From positions 9,829 through 73,828 of the forward strand of contig JAZDHG010000064.1 in the NCBI GenBank assembly GCA_043806135.1: DNA of 64,000 bases. Direction: 5' to 3'. The notes beneath the pieces are model-generated. The model was not told the DNA's origin and searched no databases. It saw only the letters and a list, made by a program, of their open reading frames with translations. The stretch is from JAGLQQ01 sp043806135 (GTDB lineage: Bacteria; Omnitrophota; Gorgyraeia; B26-G9). The translations under genes and the position numbers were made by a program. Shown here piece after piece: positions 24,900 to 33,450 of the stretch. Each line of letters opens with the position of its first letter. Position 1 is the first letter of the stretch.

Positions 24900-26540
24900 T
24901 TACTTCTTAAAAAGGTACCCTTTATTTTTTCTTTCTTTTTCCGGATCTGTTTTCTTTTGGGCAACCACTTCAGTTTTTTTCTTAACCTCTACAGGAGTAT
25001 CAGCCACCGCTGCAGACCCCTTTCCGGCAGCTTCCTGTGTATCCTTCTGTTCTAAGGTCTTCATCTCTTCTAACTCCTTATCGAACATATCGGCTTTTAG
25101 GAAATCAGCTTCCTTAGTTTTGACAACATCTTCAACTGCGCTGATATCTGTTACGGCCGGATCAAGAACTTCAGATATCTTTTTTATTTCTAGTCTGCTA
25201 TTTTCCTTTACGATATGCGGTGTAATAAAAATAAGCAGATTATTCCTTACAACTTCCTCCGCTTTATGCTGGAATAATTTTCCCAATATCGGGATGTTGC
25301 CTAAAAGAGGAACCTGTGTTTTAGTCTCAACGGTCTTATCCTTAATTAATCCGCCTATAACCAGTGTCTCTCCGTCTTTGATCATTACTGTTGCATCTGC
25401 AGTCTGTATGCTCAATACCGGCACTGTTGCTCCTTCAAAATCAACATCCCCTGTTTTATCAGAAACCTCAGGGTGTAATTTTAATGTAACATATCCATTC
25501 TGATTAATCGTAGGTGTAACGCGAAGGAGAATTCCATAACTCTTATATTCCCATCCAGAAATAACAAATCGCCCCTGCTCTTCACTGTATGTATAGTTGG
25601 CTATCGGCCAGTCTGTCCCAACATGAATTTCAGCCATCTCATTATCAAGAGTAGTTATACTAGGATTCGACAAAATCTTTGTTTTTACCTTAGTTTGAAT
25701 GGCTTCAAGCAAAAGGCTGAAAGAAGCACCGTCAAGTATCCCAAACGAGTAGTCACCTGCCGTGGACAAAGGAAATGCAGGATTTGCTACTGTTGGGAAT
25801 GAATCCACCCCGTCCCCTTTAGGCAAATAGTTATTGTATTTGTCCCCCACATTGTTTGCCGGCCAGGGAAAAGTAGTCGGTCTTGATGACAATGAAGCCG
25901 TATAAGAAGCGTTCCATTTCAATCCCAAGTTTTCAATATCTGAAAAGTTTGTTTCCATAATTCTTGCTTCGATTGTCACCTGCGGCGTCATTGAATCCAG
26001 GCGTTCAATAACCTTGCTTATCTTATAAATGTTAGTTGGAATATCCGTAACAATAACAAGATTGGCTCTTGTATCAAATTTTATTTTCCCACGCTCAGAG
26101 AGCATCTCAGAGACTGAGTTTGACACATCAGCTGCCTTAGCATAATTTAAAGCAAATACTTCTGTGACCAGATTTTCCTGTCCCTGTTTATCAAGAGTCG
26201 TAACACGGATTATATTTGTCTCTCTTTCATAAGCATATCCGTACGTGCGGCATATTACATCGAGAACTTTCTCCCATGGCACATCAGTGATCTGTACCGT
26301 AACAAGCCCCTTAACATCCGGATCTGCCACTATGCTCACATTACCTTTTAAAGCAAGCACCCTGAAAACATCCTGTATATCGGCATCCTTGAACTCAACA
26401 CTGATATTTCCTGTCTGAGTATCTTCAACCTGCATTTCGTTTATCTGGTTTGCAGCCAGGAAAGAACCGACTGCCAGAACAAGCGCCAAAACTAAAAATA
26501 AAACCTTACTCCTGAAAGTCAGAAATTTACTATTGTCCAT
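24900..26540 (-). CDS. pilQ: Type IV pilus secretin PilQ
   Basis: The outer-membrane ring through which the pilus passes. The 546 residues start with a signal peptide (hydrophobic residues 13-30). An STN-like domain follows (V-E-F-K-D-A-D-I-Q-D-V-F-R-V-L, about 48-100), then a secretin N domain, then the secretin core ending in V-P-L-L-G-N-I-P-I-L-G-K-L-F near residue 445 and L-L-I-F-I-T-P-H-I-V. The last 70 residues are charged and Lys/Glu-rich. It lacks the AMIN domains of proteobacterial PilQ. It overlaps pilP by 11 bases as the last gene of pilMNOPQ. Confidence 0.93.
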   Translation of the reverse strand: MDNSKFLTFRSKVLFLVLALVLAVGSFLAANQINEMQVEDTQTGNISVEFKDADIQDVFRVLALKGNVSIVADPDVKGLVTVQITDVPWEKVLDVICRTYGYAYERETNIIRVTTLDKQGQENLVTEVFALNYAKAADVSNSVSEMLSERGKIKFDTRANLVIVTDIPTNIYKISKVIERLDSMTPQVTIEARIMETNFSDIENLGLKWNASYTASLSSRPTTFPWPANNVGDKYNNYLPKGDGVDSFPTVANPAFPLSTAGDYSFGILDGASFSLLLEAIQTKVKTKILSNPSITTLDNEMAEIHVGTDWPIANYTYSEEQGRFVISGWEYKSYGILLRVTPTINQNGYVTLKLHPEVSDKTGDVDFEGATVPVLSIQTADATVMIKDGETLVIGGLIKDKTVETKTQVPLLGNIPILGKLFQHKAEEVVRNNLLIFITPHIVKENSRLEIKKISEVLDPAVTDISAVEDVVKTKEADFLKADMFDKELEEMKTLEQKDTQEAAGKGSAAVADTPVEVKKKTEVVAQKKTDPEKERKNKGYLFKK

Positions 26541-26910
26541 CTGAATTCCCCCCTCCTTTTTTGAGATTAATAACCATCACTTTTCCCCCTTTTTGCAAGA
26601 TAACACTTGCCTTTTTTATCTTTAAAACCTGCATATCCAATATCCTCTCTTGTTCTTTAAGCAGCTTGCCGTTTATAATTGCCATGGACTTGCCGCTCGG
26701 ATCCCAGATAATCCCTTCAAGTTCAACATTATCGGTGTCAGAGACTGTCTTTGCCCCGGGTAAAATGCGGCCGTCCGGTGTAACTAAGCTCATAAACGGA
26801 TCGCGATTGCCCTTATCTTTGTACATGAAATCCCGAACACTTGCCCGGGCTCCGGCAACTACAACGATACTTAATAAGAAGACCAAAATGTTATTGCAGA
26901 TTTGCTTCAT
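26530..26910 (-). CDS. pilP: Type IV pilus assembly lipoprotein-like PilP
   Basis: A short PilP (126 residues) linking the inner-membrane PilM/N/O complex to the secretin. It has a hydrophobic N-terminal segment (residues 8-22) without a lipobox cysteine. The core V-E-L-E-G-I-I-W-D-P-S-G-K-S-M-A-I-I-N-G resembles the beta-sandwich of PilP (L-x-G-I-x-x-x). It overlaps pilO and pilQ, so all are co-translated. Identity rests partly on its position. Confidence 0.82.
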   Translation of the reverse strand: MKQICNNILVFLLSIVVVAGARASVRDFMYKDKGNRDPFMSLVTPDGRILPGAKTVSDTDNVELEGIIWDPSGKSMAIINGKLLKEQERILDMQVLKIKKASVILQKGGKVMVINLKKGGGNSDGQ

Positions 26911-27481
26911 TCATAAAATCCTTCAAACAAAATGTTTTTACGGTCATAAAAACCTGCTGTTTATCCAGGTTTACATCCGCATGGGTTATTTTAATTCTAT
27001 CAATCGTCATGAAATTCTGGGAATACTCAATTTCATTTATAAATTTCCCTAGGTCATGGAATCCGGCATAGGCATCAATCAATACCGGAATTTTTACAAA
27101 AAACAATGTCGGGTCATCAATCACTTTCTGAGGCTCCATGGCAATGATCTTAACATCGTTTTCCCGGGCCAGTTTTGAAAGCAATTCTAGAAAAACAGGG
27201 AATTCCCTTTGTAAAGGCAGCCCCCTGATGAAATCTTTGTAAGTATTATCCAGGGATTCAAATTCGAGTTCCAAAGCAGTATAATTTTTAATACCCTGGT
27301 CAAGATCGCTCAGGATCTTCTTTTTTTCATTGGTTTCACCCAGGACTTTCGCCATGTTTATTATTTGCGGAACGATCAGCAATACAAGAACAACCGCACT
27401 GATTCCCAAGGCGATCTGGAAAAATGAAACACCGGCAAATTTCAAATCTTTCAATGAATTTATTTTAATTTTAAGCTTCAC
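26891..27481 (-). CDS. pilO: Type IV pilus alignment protein PilO
   Basis: A bitopic inner-membrane protein of 196 residues. One transmembrane helix spans about residues 20-42, followed by a coiled-coil-prone stretch and a ferredoxin-like periplasmic domain containing L-P-L-Q-R-E-F-P-V-F-L-E-L-L-S-K-L-A, a typical PilO pattern. It pairs with PilN. It overlaps pilN by four bases and pilP by 20. Confidence 0.88.
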   Translation of the reverse strand: MKLKIKINSLKDLKFAGVSFFQIALGISAVVLVLLIVPQIINMAKVLGETNEKKKILSDLDQGIKNYTALELEFESLDNTYKDFIRGLPLQREFPVFLELLSKLARENDVKIIAMEPQKVIDDPTLFFVKIPVLIDAYAGFHDLGKFINEIEYSQNFMTIDRIKITHADVNLDKQQVFMTVKTFCLKDFMNEANLQ

Positions 27482-28089
27482 AACTCAACTTCCTGTTTAA
27501 ACAAACAAATCAAAGTAAAATCCATAACTTCAACCGTTGCTATCTGCCGTCGTAATACCCCTTCAAGCTCAATCCCGCTAAAGTGCTGGAAAAATTCCTT
27601 ATTAAGCTTAAGATTCCTAACAAAATTACCTATCGCCCCCATTTCATCGTGAATAACCGATACAGCTGTAGCTTCAATCTTAAGATTTTTTTTTCCCTGC
27701 GGACCCGCAGCCTGCGCCACGGCTTCTTTTTCCAACGATAATTGCCTTAACCAAATTCCCGGTATGATCAGGTCACTTAGCAAGTTCAATTTTTTAGACC
27801 ACAAAGATCTGTTTTTTACCAGTGGACTAAAAAGAGCATTGGTTTTTTTAAGATTTACAGTCTTTTGCTGTATAGAAATAATCTTCTGCTGTTCAGGAGC
27901 CAGCCCCTTTAAACGAGTATCAAGGGCATGAAGCGTAATACTGCGGCCAACGTTTATGGCAGTAATAATAAGAAAAATTGCCAGGAGCATAGCATTTATG
28001 GAAAGCAATATCAAGTTTAAAGGAATAAGCTGCTGTCTTTCCTCTTTTTTTGCTCTATAAATTTCAGGCAACAGGTTAATTTCTATCAT
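27478..28089 (-). CDS. pilN: Type IV pilus alignment protein PilN
   Basis: The 203-residue partner of PilO. The N-terminal M-I-E-I-N-L-L-P motif, which binds PilM, is intact. A transmembrane helix follows at about residues 25-47. The periplasmic part carries W-S-K-K-L-N-L-L-S-D-L-I-P-G-I-W-L, typical of PilN. The gene lies three bases after pilM. Confidence 0.92.
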   Translation of the reverse strand: MIEINLLPEIYRAKKEERQQLIPLNLILLSINAMLLAIFLIITAINVGRSITLHALDTRLKGLAPEQQKIISIQQKTVNLKKTNALFSPLVKNRSLWSKKLNLLSDLIIPGIWLRQLSLEKEAVAQAAGPQGKKNLKIEATAVSVIHDEMGAIGNFVRNLKLNKEFFQHFSGIELEGVLRRQIATVEVMDFTLICLFKQEVEL

Positions 28090-28092
28090 ATC

Positions 28093-29139
28093 TTACCCTC
28101 TAAGTGCCAATCCTATCGATACTGTAAGCAGCGGGCCTACTTCAATAAGCCGCTCTTTTGAGAGCTCAGAATTTATTTGCAAAATTTTTGTAGGGTCCCA
28201 CACCTCAACATCTATGCCGAGAATGCTGTTTAAAACCTTATCAATCCCCTTGAACTTAGCCGTTCCTCCTGTAAGAAAAATCTTTTGTACGCTTGCCCCC
28301 ATTTGGCCTTCCGCATAATTAAAAGACATCTGGATTTCACTAGCGATCGAGTCTAAAACAGAACGGACAGCGTTTATCAAGTCTCCGTATCTGTCCTTTG
28401 GATCATGCTTTAAATTCTCAGCTTCCTCTTCTGTCATTTCGAATTCTTCAATAATAGCTTTTGTTATGTGCCTGCCGCCGATTGGAATATCCCGGTTAAA
28501 GTGGGGAATATTGTTGCGCAAAATAGTTGTACTGGTGATATCCGCTCCTATGTCTAAGACCGCAATGATCTCCTTATTCTCCTGCTGCACTAATTTAAAA
28601 GAATTGACTATTGCAAAAGAATCAACATCAATAACCCCCGGAGTCAGGCCTGCATCCTGTAAAATTTTTATTCTCTCTTCAATAACCTCTTTTTTTACGG
28701 CAACCAGCAGCACCTTCATCATCTTCTGCCCCTTGCCTTCGCCGCTGTCACCCAATATTTGAAAATCATAGTTAACTTCATCAAGATTAAATGGAATATA
28801 TTTGCCCAAGCCAAATTTCAGGGCTTTAATCAATTCTTCTTTCGTCATTTTCGGCATCTGAACATATCGGACAATAACTGCCTGCCCGGAGACAGAAGTA
28901 TTAACCAATTTTGTGCTTATTTGGGCATTTGCCAGGGATTTTTTTATGGCTTGCAAGATATCCAAGCCTTTAGAACTTTTAAAACTCTGGATATCAAAAC
29001 TCACCAGTTCTTTAAACAAAGAGCCAGGCTGCGTAAGCAGTTGGACTACTTTTATGCTGGAATTGCCTATGTCCAATCCAACAGAAACCCTAGCCTTTGG
29101 CTTTACAAATTTTTCAAATACAGCTTTTAATTGTTTCAT
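28093..29139 (-). CDS. pilM: Type IV pilus actin-like protein PilM
   Basis: A cytoplasmic actin/FtsA-fold ATPase that binds PilN. The 348 residues include the phosphate-1 motif V-G-L-D-I-G-N-S-S-I-K-V-V, V-L-D-I-G-A-D-I-T-S-T (phosphate 2) and I-F-L-T-G-G-T-A-K-F-K-G. It is the first gene of pilMNOPQ, with a promoter at 29212-29240 and a leader of about 65 bases. The ribosome binding site is poor. Confidence 0.94.
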   Translation of the reverse strand: MKQLKAVFEKFVKPKARVSVGLDIGNSSIKVVQLLTQPGSLFKELVSFDIQSFKSSKGLDILQAIKKSLANAQISTKLVNTSVSGQAVIVRYVQMPKMTKEELIKALKFGLGKYIPFNLDEVNYDFQILGDSGEGKGQKMMKVLLVAVKKEVIEERIKILQDAGLTPGVIDVDSFAIVNSFKLVQQENKEIIAVLDIGADITSTTILRNNIPHFNRDIPIGGRHITKAIIEEFEMTEEEAENLKHDPKDRYGDLINAVRSVLDSIASEIQMSFNYAEGQMGASVQKIFLTGGTAKFKGIDKVLNSILGIDVEVWDPTKILQINSELSKERLIEVGPLLTVSIGLALRG

Positions 29140-29211
29140 AATTAAGATAGGAAAGTCGTGGCCCCCACTGCCAATTTAACCAAAAAAAATGAGCATATAA
29201 TTAATGTTTTT

Positions 29212-29240
29212 AGTTTAACACAGATTGTCAGGTGATTCAA
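29212..29240 (-). promoter_or_regulatory. Promoter of pilMNOPQ
   Basis: Minus strand: TTGAAT, 17 bases ending in TGT, TAAACT. The predicted start point is near 29205. The same TGT-TAAACT form appears before rfbB. Confidence 0.6.
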
Positions 29241-29320
29241 GTTATATTTAACCCTTCTTTACATAGCATGTTAGCAATTTTTAAGATCAAAACAGAAAAA
29301 CCGATCTTCCACTAAGATCT

Positions 29321-30625
29321 CTAAACTGTTGCCATAGTATCTGTTATATTAACCTCCGAAACCTTTACTTTCTTTATTGTGTTGCCCAGGTCTTTATCGG
29401 TACGCACTTTAACATAAACATATGTGTCTGAATACCCGCACCAGCAGTCATTTTCTTTTTCTTCAAAAAGAACACTCAATTCCTTATTTAACAGCTTCTG
29501 CCTCAAGGCAAAGCTGGTTCGAACCGCTGCGTCTTCAAGGAGCAGTCTGCGATGTTTTTTAATACAAGCATCAATCTGATGGCCCATTCTTGCTGCGGAA
29601 GTGCCTCTGCGCGGGCTAAACGTAAAGACATGTACTCTTGTAAAGCCCGTATTTTTAACTAAATCAAGCGTATTATTAAAGTGCTCATCCGTCTCGCCTG
29701 GAAACCCGACCATAATATCAGTAGTAAAAGATATGTCTTTGAGTTTACTCCTGATCAAGTTTATTTTATCTAAATACTCTCTGGCACTGTAATCCCGGTT
29801 CATTTTTTTCAAAATAAAACTGTCGCCGCTCTGTAAAGGTATATGCAAATGCCGGCAAAGCTTTGAATCTTCCGAAAACTTGTCAATCAAGGTATCAGTT
29901 ACACATTTTAGCTCAATAGAACTCAAACGCAGCCGCTTTAAATCCGGTAAAAGATTTAATTCTTCAATCAGATCTCTGACCTGCCTTCTCTCCTTAAATT
30001 CCCTTCCCCATGCCCCCAGATTAATACCGCAAAGAACTATCTCTTTAAATCCTTTTTCACTCAAAAGTTTAACCTCACTCACAATTTCTTTCATAGTGCG
30101 GCTTCTGGGCTCACCCCGCACATGAGGCACAATACAGTAACTGCAGAAATTATCGCAGCCATCTTGTATTTTTACAAACGCCCTGTTATGGCTGGTAAAA
30201 TCACTTATCCCTTTTTCCAAGCCATTAACCCGATCCCCCCGAGAAACCGCTGCATTATTATCCTCAAGAATTTCGCCGAATTCTCTCTCGATCATTCCAT
30301 AGACTGATTTTTTTTGGTCCTGAGGGATAATACAGCTTATCCCGTTAGGTTTTACTTTCGAAGCCTTAGTATTTTGGGCGTAACAACCCGTAAGAATAAT
30401 TTTTGCTTTTGGATTTTTTCTAGAGAGGTTTTTAAGCAGGCTGCTGCATTTTTTATCCGCGCGTGAAGTTATCGTACATCCGTTGACGATCAAAAAAACG
30501 GGTGATTCTTCTGTTTCCACAAACCCGTTAGCTAAAAATTCTTCGCGCATTAACTGCGTTTCATATTGATTAACTTTACAACCAAAGGTAAAAAAAGCGC
30601 AGGTTCTTTTAATTTTAGAGCTCAT
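29321..30625 (-). CDS. mtaB: tRNA t6A37 methylthiotransferase MtaB
   Basis: A radical-SAM enzyme that adds a methylthio group to t6A37 of tRNA. Starting at the ATG at 30625 gives 434 residues: the UPF0004 domain with F-G-C-K-V-N-Q-Y-E-T, a second cluster cysteine in L-T-G-C-Y-A-Q, then the radical-SAM triad C-D-N-F-C-S-Y-C-I-V-P. The C-terminus is a TRAM-like domain. An upstream TTG would add 22 residues with no family match. The gene sits inside the pilus region but has no obvious functional tie to it. RimO, the related enzyme, is at 55720-57036. Confidence 0.92.
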   Translation of the reverse strand: MSSKIKRTCAFFTFGCKVNQYETQLMREEFLANGFVETEESPVFLIVNGCTITSRADKKCSSLLKNLSRKNPKAKIILTGCYAQNTKASKVKPNGISCIIPQDQKKSVYGMIEREFGEILEDNNAAVSRGDRVNGLEKGISDFTSHNRAFVKIQDGCDNFCSYCIVPHVRGEPRSRTMKEIVSEVKLLSEKGFKEIVLCGINLGAWGREFKERRQVRDLIEELNLLPDLKRLRLSSIELKCVTDTLIDKFSEDSKLCRHLHIPLQSGDSFILKKMNRDYSAREYLDKINLIRSKLKDISFTTDIMVGFPGETDEHFNNTLDLVKNTGFTRVHVFTFSPRRGTSAARMGHQIDACIKKHRRLLLEDAAVRTSFALRQKLLNKELSVLFEEKENDCWCGYSDTYVYVKVRTDKDLGNTIKKVKVSEVNITDTMATV

Positions 30626-30755
30626 TTCATGCCAATATAAATTTACTAACTGATCACTATCCTTTTTACACTCTTTCGTCCCAAAGAGCAAAGCGCCTGT
30701 CCTTAAAGCATTGTGAGGAAGTGATCGTCATTCTGTTTTTGATTTGCTGTCTTCC

Positions 30756-30789
30756 TATCCGCTAATCGCTGATCGCTATACGCAATCGA
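30756..30789. repeat. Heptamer repeat array directly after a stop codon
   Basis: Four plus-strand heptamers in perfect register: TATCCGC, TAATCGC, TGATCGC, TATACGC. The array abuts the stop codon at 30790 of the membrane-protein gene. It shares TATACGC and an 11-base core with the array at 12726-12772. Confidence 0.65.
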
Positions 30790-31290
30790 TTATTGATATT
30801 TCCAGGTCACTTTTCCCTCAGCTCCGGATAAAACCGCCCGGCCGTAAACAATTTTAGACTCTGTCCCGGAATCTTTAACGACCATAATCGAAATGGTTTT
30901 AAGCTCCGGATACTCCTCCTTCAATCCAAGCGTCATATCAATTGCCAGTTTTTTTACGACCAAAATAGATTTTGCTTGAAATCGTATGTTTAAAGTAAAA
31001 GCGAGAAACTTCTCTCCGAATTGCATATCTTCAACATCAAAATTCTGCTGATAATCCCGCCAGCCGTTTATATATTCCAATAAGTATAACTCACTTATCC
31101 GCTTTTTTTGCTCCTGAGGCTGCGGTATCTGCGAACTTACCTGATAAATGATAACGACGAAAAAGTAAAGAAAAGTAATTATCGCAAAAATAAAAACTTT
31201 TCTTGTATTTTTAAGAAAAAACTCTTTTCCTTTATCCGAGAGCCCCTGAATAACCTTATCCAGAGGGAATTTATCTTCTTTTTTATTCAT
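30790..31290 (-). CDS. Single-pass membrane protein, function unknown
   Basis: A 166-residue protein with a charged cytoplasmic N-terminus, one transmembrane helix at about residues 30-53 (F-I-F-A-I-I-T-F-L-Y-F-F-V-V-I) and a soluble C-terminal part ending V-T-W-K-Y-Q. I recognise no family. I start at the ATG at 31290, whose bases overlap the rsmE stop (ATGA); a GTG three codons upstream is also possible. Its place between rsmE and the heptamer array, inside the pilus region, gives no clear clue. Confidence 0.7.
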   Translation of the reverse strand: MNKKEDKFPLDKVIQGLSDKGKEFFLKNTRKVFIFAIITFLYFFVVIIYQVSSQIPQPQEQKKRISELYLLEYINGWRDYQQNFDVEDMQFGEKFLAFTLNIRFQAKSILVVKKLAIDMTLGLKEEYPELKTISIMVVKDSGTESKIVYGRAVLSGAEGKVTWKYQ

Positions 31291-32015
31291 AACTTCCACT
31301 CATAGTTTAAAACCGATAACACCATTGTAACCGCAGTTTCGCATTTAAGCACATTTTTCCCGAGAGTTATGCCTATGGCCCCGTTTTGTTCGGCATTACG
31401 CACTTCCTCTTGCGTAAAATCCCCTTCCGGCCCGATAAAAATTATCGTGCTCTGCGGTTTACTGACTTTAGCAATTTTTTTCAAAGATACTGTCCCTTTA
31501 TGCAAAGAGGAAATTAGGGCAAGGCTGTACCCGGAAATTTTTTTAACAAGCGTTGAAAAATCAGTCACCGGAGCTATATCCGGAACATAAGAACATCCGC
31601 ACTGCTTTGCCGCCTCAACTGCAATTTTCTGCCACCTAAGCCTTTTTTCTACAGCTTTCTCCGGGCTTATGCGGACAACCGTTCTAAAGCTTTGCATGGG
31701 GATGAGTGTATTCACTCCAAGCTGAGTTGCTTTATCTACTATGGACTCAAACTTTGCGTGTTTCGGTATAGCTGCGGCTAAGGTGATATCCACATTGTCC
31801 TTTAAAGCTGATTTGAGCTCACTTATCTGTATTATTCCCTTTTTTGCGGATAATGATATCAATGTTCCAAGATACTCCTTACCCGCACCGTCAAAAGCAG
31901 CAACCCTGGCCCCTTTGGCTAGCCTTAAGACTGAATAGGCATGTTTTGCCTCTTCCGGCCGTATATTTATCTCATTGCCGGTTATATCTTCTGTATGGAT
32001 ATAAAATCGATGCAT
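31287..32015 (-). CDS. rsmE: 16S rRNA m3U1498 methyltransferase RsmE
   Basis: It methylates U1498 of 16S rRNA using SAM. The 242 residues have an N-terminal PUA-like domain (M-H-R-F-Y-I) and the SPOUT knot with I-F-I-G-P-E-G-D-F-T-Q-E-E and L-G-K-N-V-L-K-C-E-T-A. Both are diagnostic. The last four bases overlap the start of the next gene. Confidence 0.95.
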   Translation of the reverse strand: MHRFYIHTEDITGNEINIRPEEAKHAYSVLRLAKGARVAAFDGAGKEYLGTLISLSAKKGIIQISELKSALKDNVDITLAAAIPKHAKFESIVDKATQLGVNTLIPMQSFRTVVRISPEKAVEKRLRWQKIAVEAAKQCGCSYVPDIAPVTDFSTLVKKISGYSLALISSLHKGTVSLKKIAKVSKPQSTIIFIGPEGDFTQEEVRNAEQNGAIGITLGKNVLKCETAVTMVLSVLNYEWKL

Positions 32016-32109
32016 TGCTAATATCCTTTTGTATAAACCTCTACAATATTGCTTTGTTGCAAAACAACTTGTTATGATCTCGTGTCTTTAATCTGCGTTA
32101 TTCTGTGCA

Positions 32110-32131
32110 GGACTGTGTTTCGCAACAGTCC
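32110..32131 (-). terminator. Hairpin between the pilin cluster and rsmE
   Basis: GGACTGT (32110-32116) pairs with ACAGTCC (32125-32131) around an eight-base loop. There is no T run. It could be a processing site or part of the rsmE leader rather than a terminator. Confidence 0.3.
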
Positions 32132-32162
32132 CAATATATTTAAACATAGTTCATCACATAAA

Positions 32163-32195
32163 ACAAGTGGACGACAGAAACTGCCGTCCACTTGT
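32163..32195 (-). terminator. Strong terminator-like hairpin after the pilin cluster
   Basis: ACAAGTGGACG (32163-32173) and CAG pair with CTG and CGTCCACTTGT (32185-32195) around a three-base loop. On the minus strand the single mismatch becomes a G-U pair, giving 15 continuous pairs followed by TTTAT. It lies 27 bases past the first pilin's stop. Confidence 0.7.
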
Positions 32196-32221
32196 GTTTT
32201 GATAACTATAACTTCCGTTTA

Positions 32222-32599
32222 TCACGGCCAAACATGCGTTCCGGATGTGTCACTGCATACGGCTCCAGCACTGCCGGCAGCACCACTAAGTGTATATGCT
32301 CCTGGTCCAACGATAGGACATTGAGGTACACCAGCCAAATATCCAGAGGTTTGCAGAAAAGCAACGTTATTAGAACCACCCCAGGTAAAACCACTAGAAA
32401 CGTTTTCTTTTACTTCATAAATATTCATCGCAGAGACAAGGCCGCGCAAGTTAGCAACGCAAACCTTTACGTTCGCATCATCTCTTACATCAGCAAAACG
32501 AGGTAAAATCAATGAAACCAGAATTCCAAGTATTGCAATGACGATCAAAAGTTCGATTAATGTAAAACCTTTTCTATTCATCTTCTTCATCTTCTTCAT
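32222..32599 (-). CDS. Type IV major-pilin-like protein, copy 1
   Basis: A type IV pilin subunit of 125 residues. The prepilin peptidase site is R-K-G|F-T-L-I-E-L-L with the conserved Glu5, followed by the hydrophobic stalk L-I-V-I-A-I-L-G-I-L-V-S-L-I-L-P. The globular part is short and ends in G-T-H-V-W-P as in the other two copies. Three cysteines (in K-V-C-V-A-N, P-Q-C-P-I and A-V-C-S) are conserved in position. The leader peptide contains a M-K-K-M-K-K duplication. I start at the ATG at 32599, which has AGAGGTG seven bases upstream. It closes the tandem cluster and is followed by a strong hairpin. Confidence 0.9.
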   Translation of the reverse strand: MKKMKKMNRKGFTLIELLIVIAILGILVSLILPRFADVRDDANVKVCVANLRGLVSAMNIYEVKENVSSGFTWGGSNNVAFLQTSGYLAGVPQCPIVGPGAYTLSGAAGSAGAVCSDTSGTHVWP

Positions 32600-32635
32600 C
32601 TTATTCACCTCTTTTCCAAATATGTCTTTAAACGA

Positions 32636-32992
32636 TCACGGCCAAACATGCGTTCCGGCCACACTGCAGGCTGCTGCTGGACTGCCAGCAGCTCCGCTAA
32701 TCGTATACGCCCCTGATCCGGCAATAGGACAAGCCGGTTCATCCGCTAAATATCCAGCGGTTTTAAGAAAAGCAACGTCGTACGGAGTAATCCAGCTAAA
32801 ACTGGAATCAACATTTTCTTTTACTTCATAAGTATTCATAGCTGAAACAAGACCCCGTATATTAGCTATGCAAACTTTTGTATTCGCATCAGTTCTTACA
32901 TCAGCAAAACGCGGCAGAATAAGAGAAACCAGAATTCCAAGTATTGCGATCACAACCAAAAGTTCTATCAGTGTGAACCCATATCTTTTCAT
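32636..32992 (-). CDS. Type IV major-pilin-like protein, copy 2
   Basis: A 118-residue paralogue of the flanking pilins. The short leader M-K-R-Y-G|F-T-L-I-E-L-L has Tyr-Gly before the cleavage point where the others have Lys-Gly. Cysteine positions and the G-T-H-V-W-P end are shared. A 50-base stretch (32814-32863) is identical to copy 3 at 33208-33257, while a 23-base stretch (32925-32947) is identical to copy 1 at 32514-32536. This copy is thus a mosaic of its neighbours. The most variable part is the loop after the first cysteine pair region, S-F-S-W-I-T-P-Y. Confidence 0.9.
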   Translation of the reverse strand: MKRYGFTLIELLVVIAILGILVSLILPRFADVRTDANTKVCIANIRGLVSAMNTYEVKENVDSSFSWITPYDVAFLKTAGYLADEPACPIAGSGAYTISGAAGSPAAACSVAGTHVWP

Positions 32993-33029
32993 CTTAATCC
33001 ACCTCTTTTTCTATTAAATTAAATTTTTA

Positions 33030-33386
33030 TCACGGCCAAACATGCGTTCCGCCTTCACTACATGCCGCTGCAGCACTGCCGGCAGCTCCGCTAAGAGTAT
33101 ATGCTCCTGATCCGGCAATAGGACAATCTGGTTGATCAGCTAAATATCCCGCGGTTTCCAGGAAAGCAACATCATTTGTACCACCCCATGTAAAACTGGA
33201 CTGAACGTTTTCTTTTACTTCATAAGTATTCATAGCTGAAACAAGACCCCGTATATTCGCTACGCAAACTTTGGTATTCGCATCATCTCTTACATCAGCA
33301 AAACGCGGTAAGATCAATGCAACCAGAATACCTAGAATAGCAATAACAATCAAAAGCTCAATTAATGTAAAACCTTTCCTGCTCAT
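33030..33386 (-). CDS. Type IV major-pilin-like protein, copy 3
   Basis: The first pilin of the tandem in transcription order, 118 residues. M-S-R-K-G|F-T-L-I-E-L-L is a textbook class III signal. AGGAGGTGA before the ATG is the best ribosome binding site of the three. The globular part reads as in the other copies, with C-P-I-A-G-S-G-A-Y-T-L-S-G and the G-T-H-V-W-P end. With a strong binding site and first position it may be the main structural subunit; that is inference. Confidence 0.92.
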   Translation of the reverse strand: MSRKGFTLIELLIVIAILGILVALILPRFADVRDDANTKVCVANIRGLVSAMNTYEVKENVQSSFTWGGTNDVAFLETAGYLADQPDCPIAGSGAYTLSGAAGSAAAACSEGGTHVWP

Positions 33387-33450
33387 CTTACTTCACCTCC
33401 TATAGTTAGTTATAAACACCTTAACATTATCATCATCCGCAAAACATGAA

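Noticed and set aside
32585..32605. ATGAAGAAG trinucleotide-like repeat at the start of pilin copy 1, as a phase-variation tract
   Set aside because: Only two copies of a nine-base unit; length change would not shift the frame and would only alter the cleaved leader.
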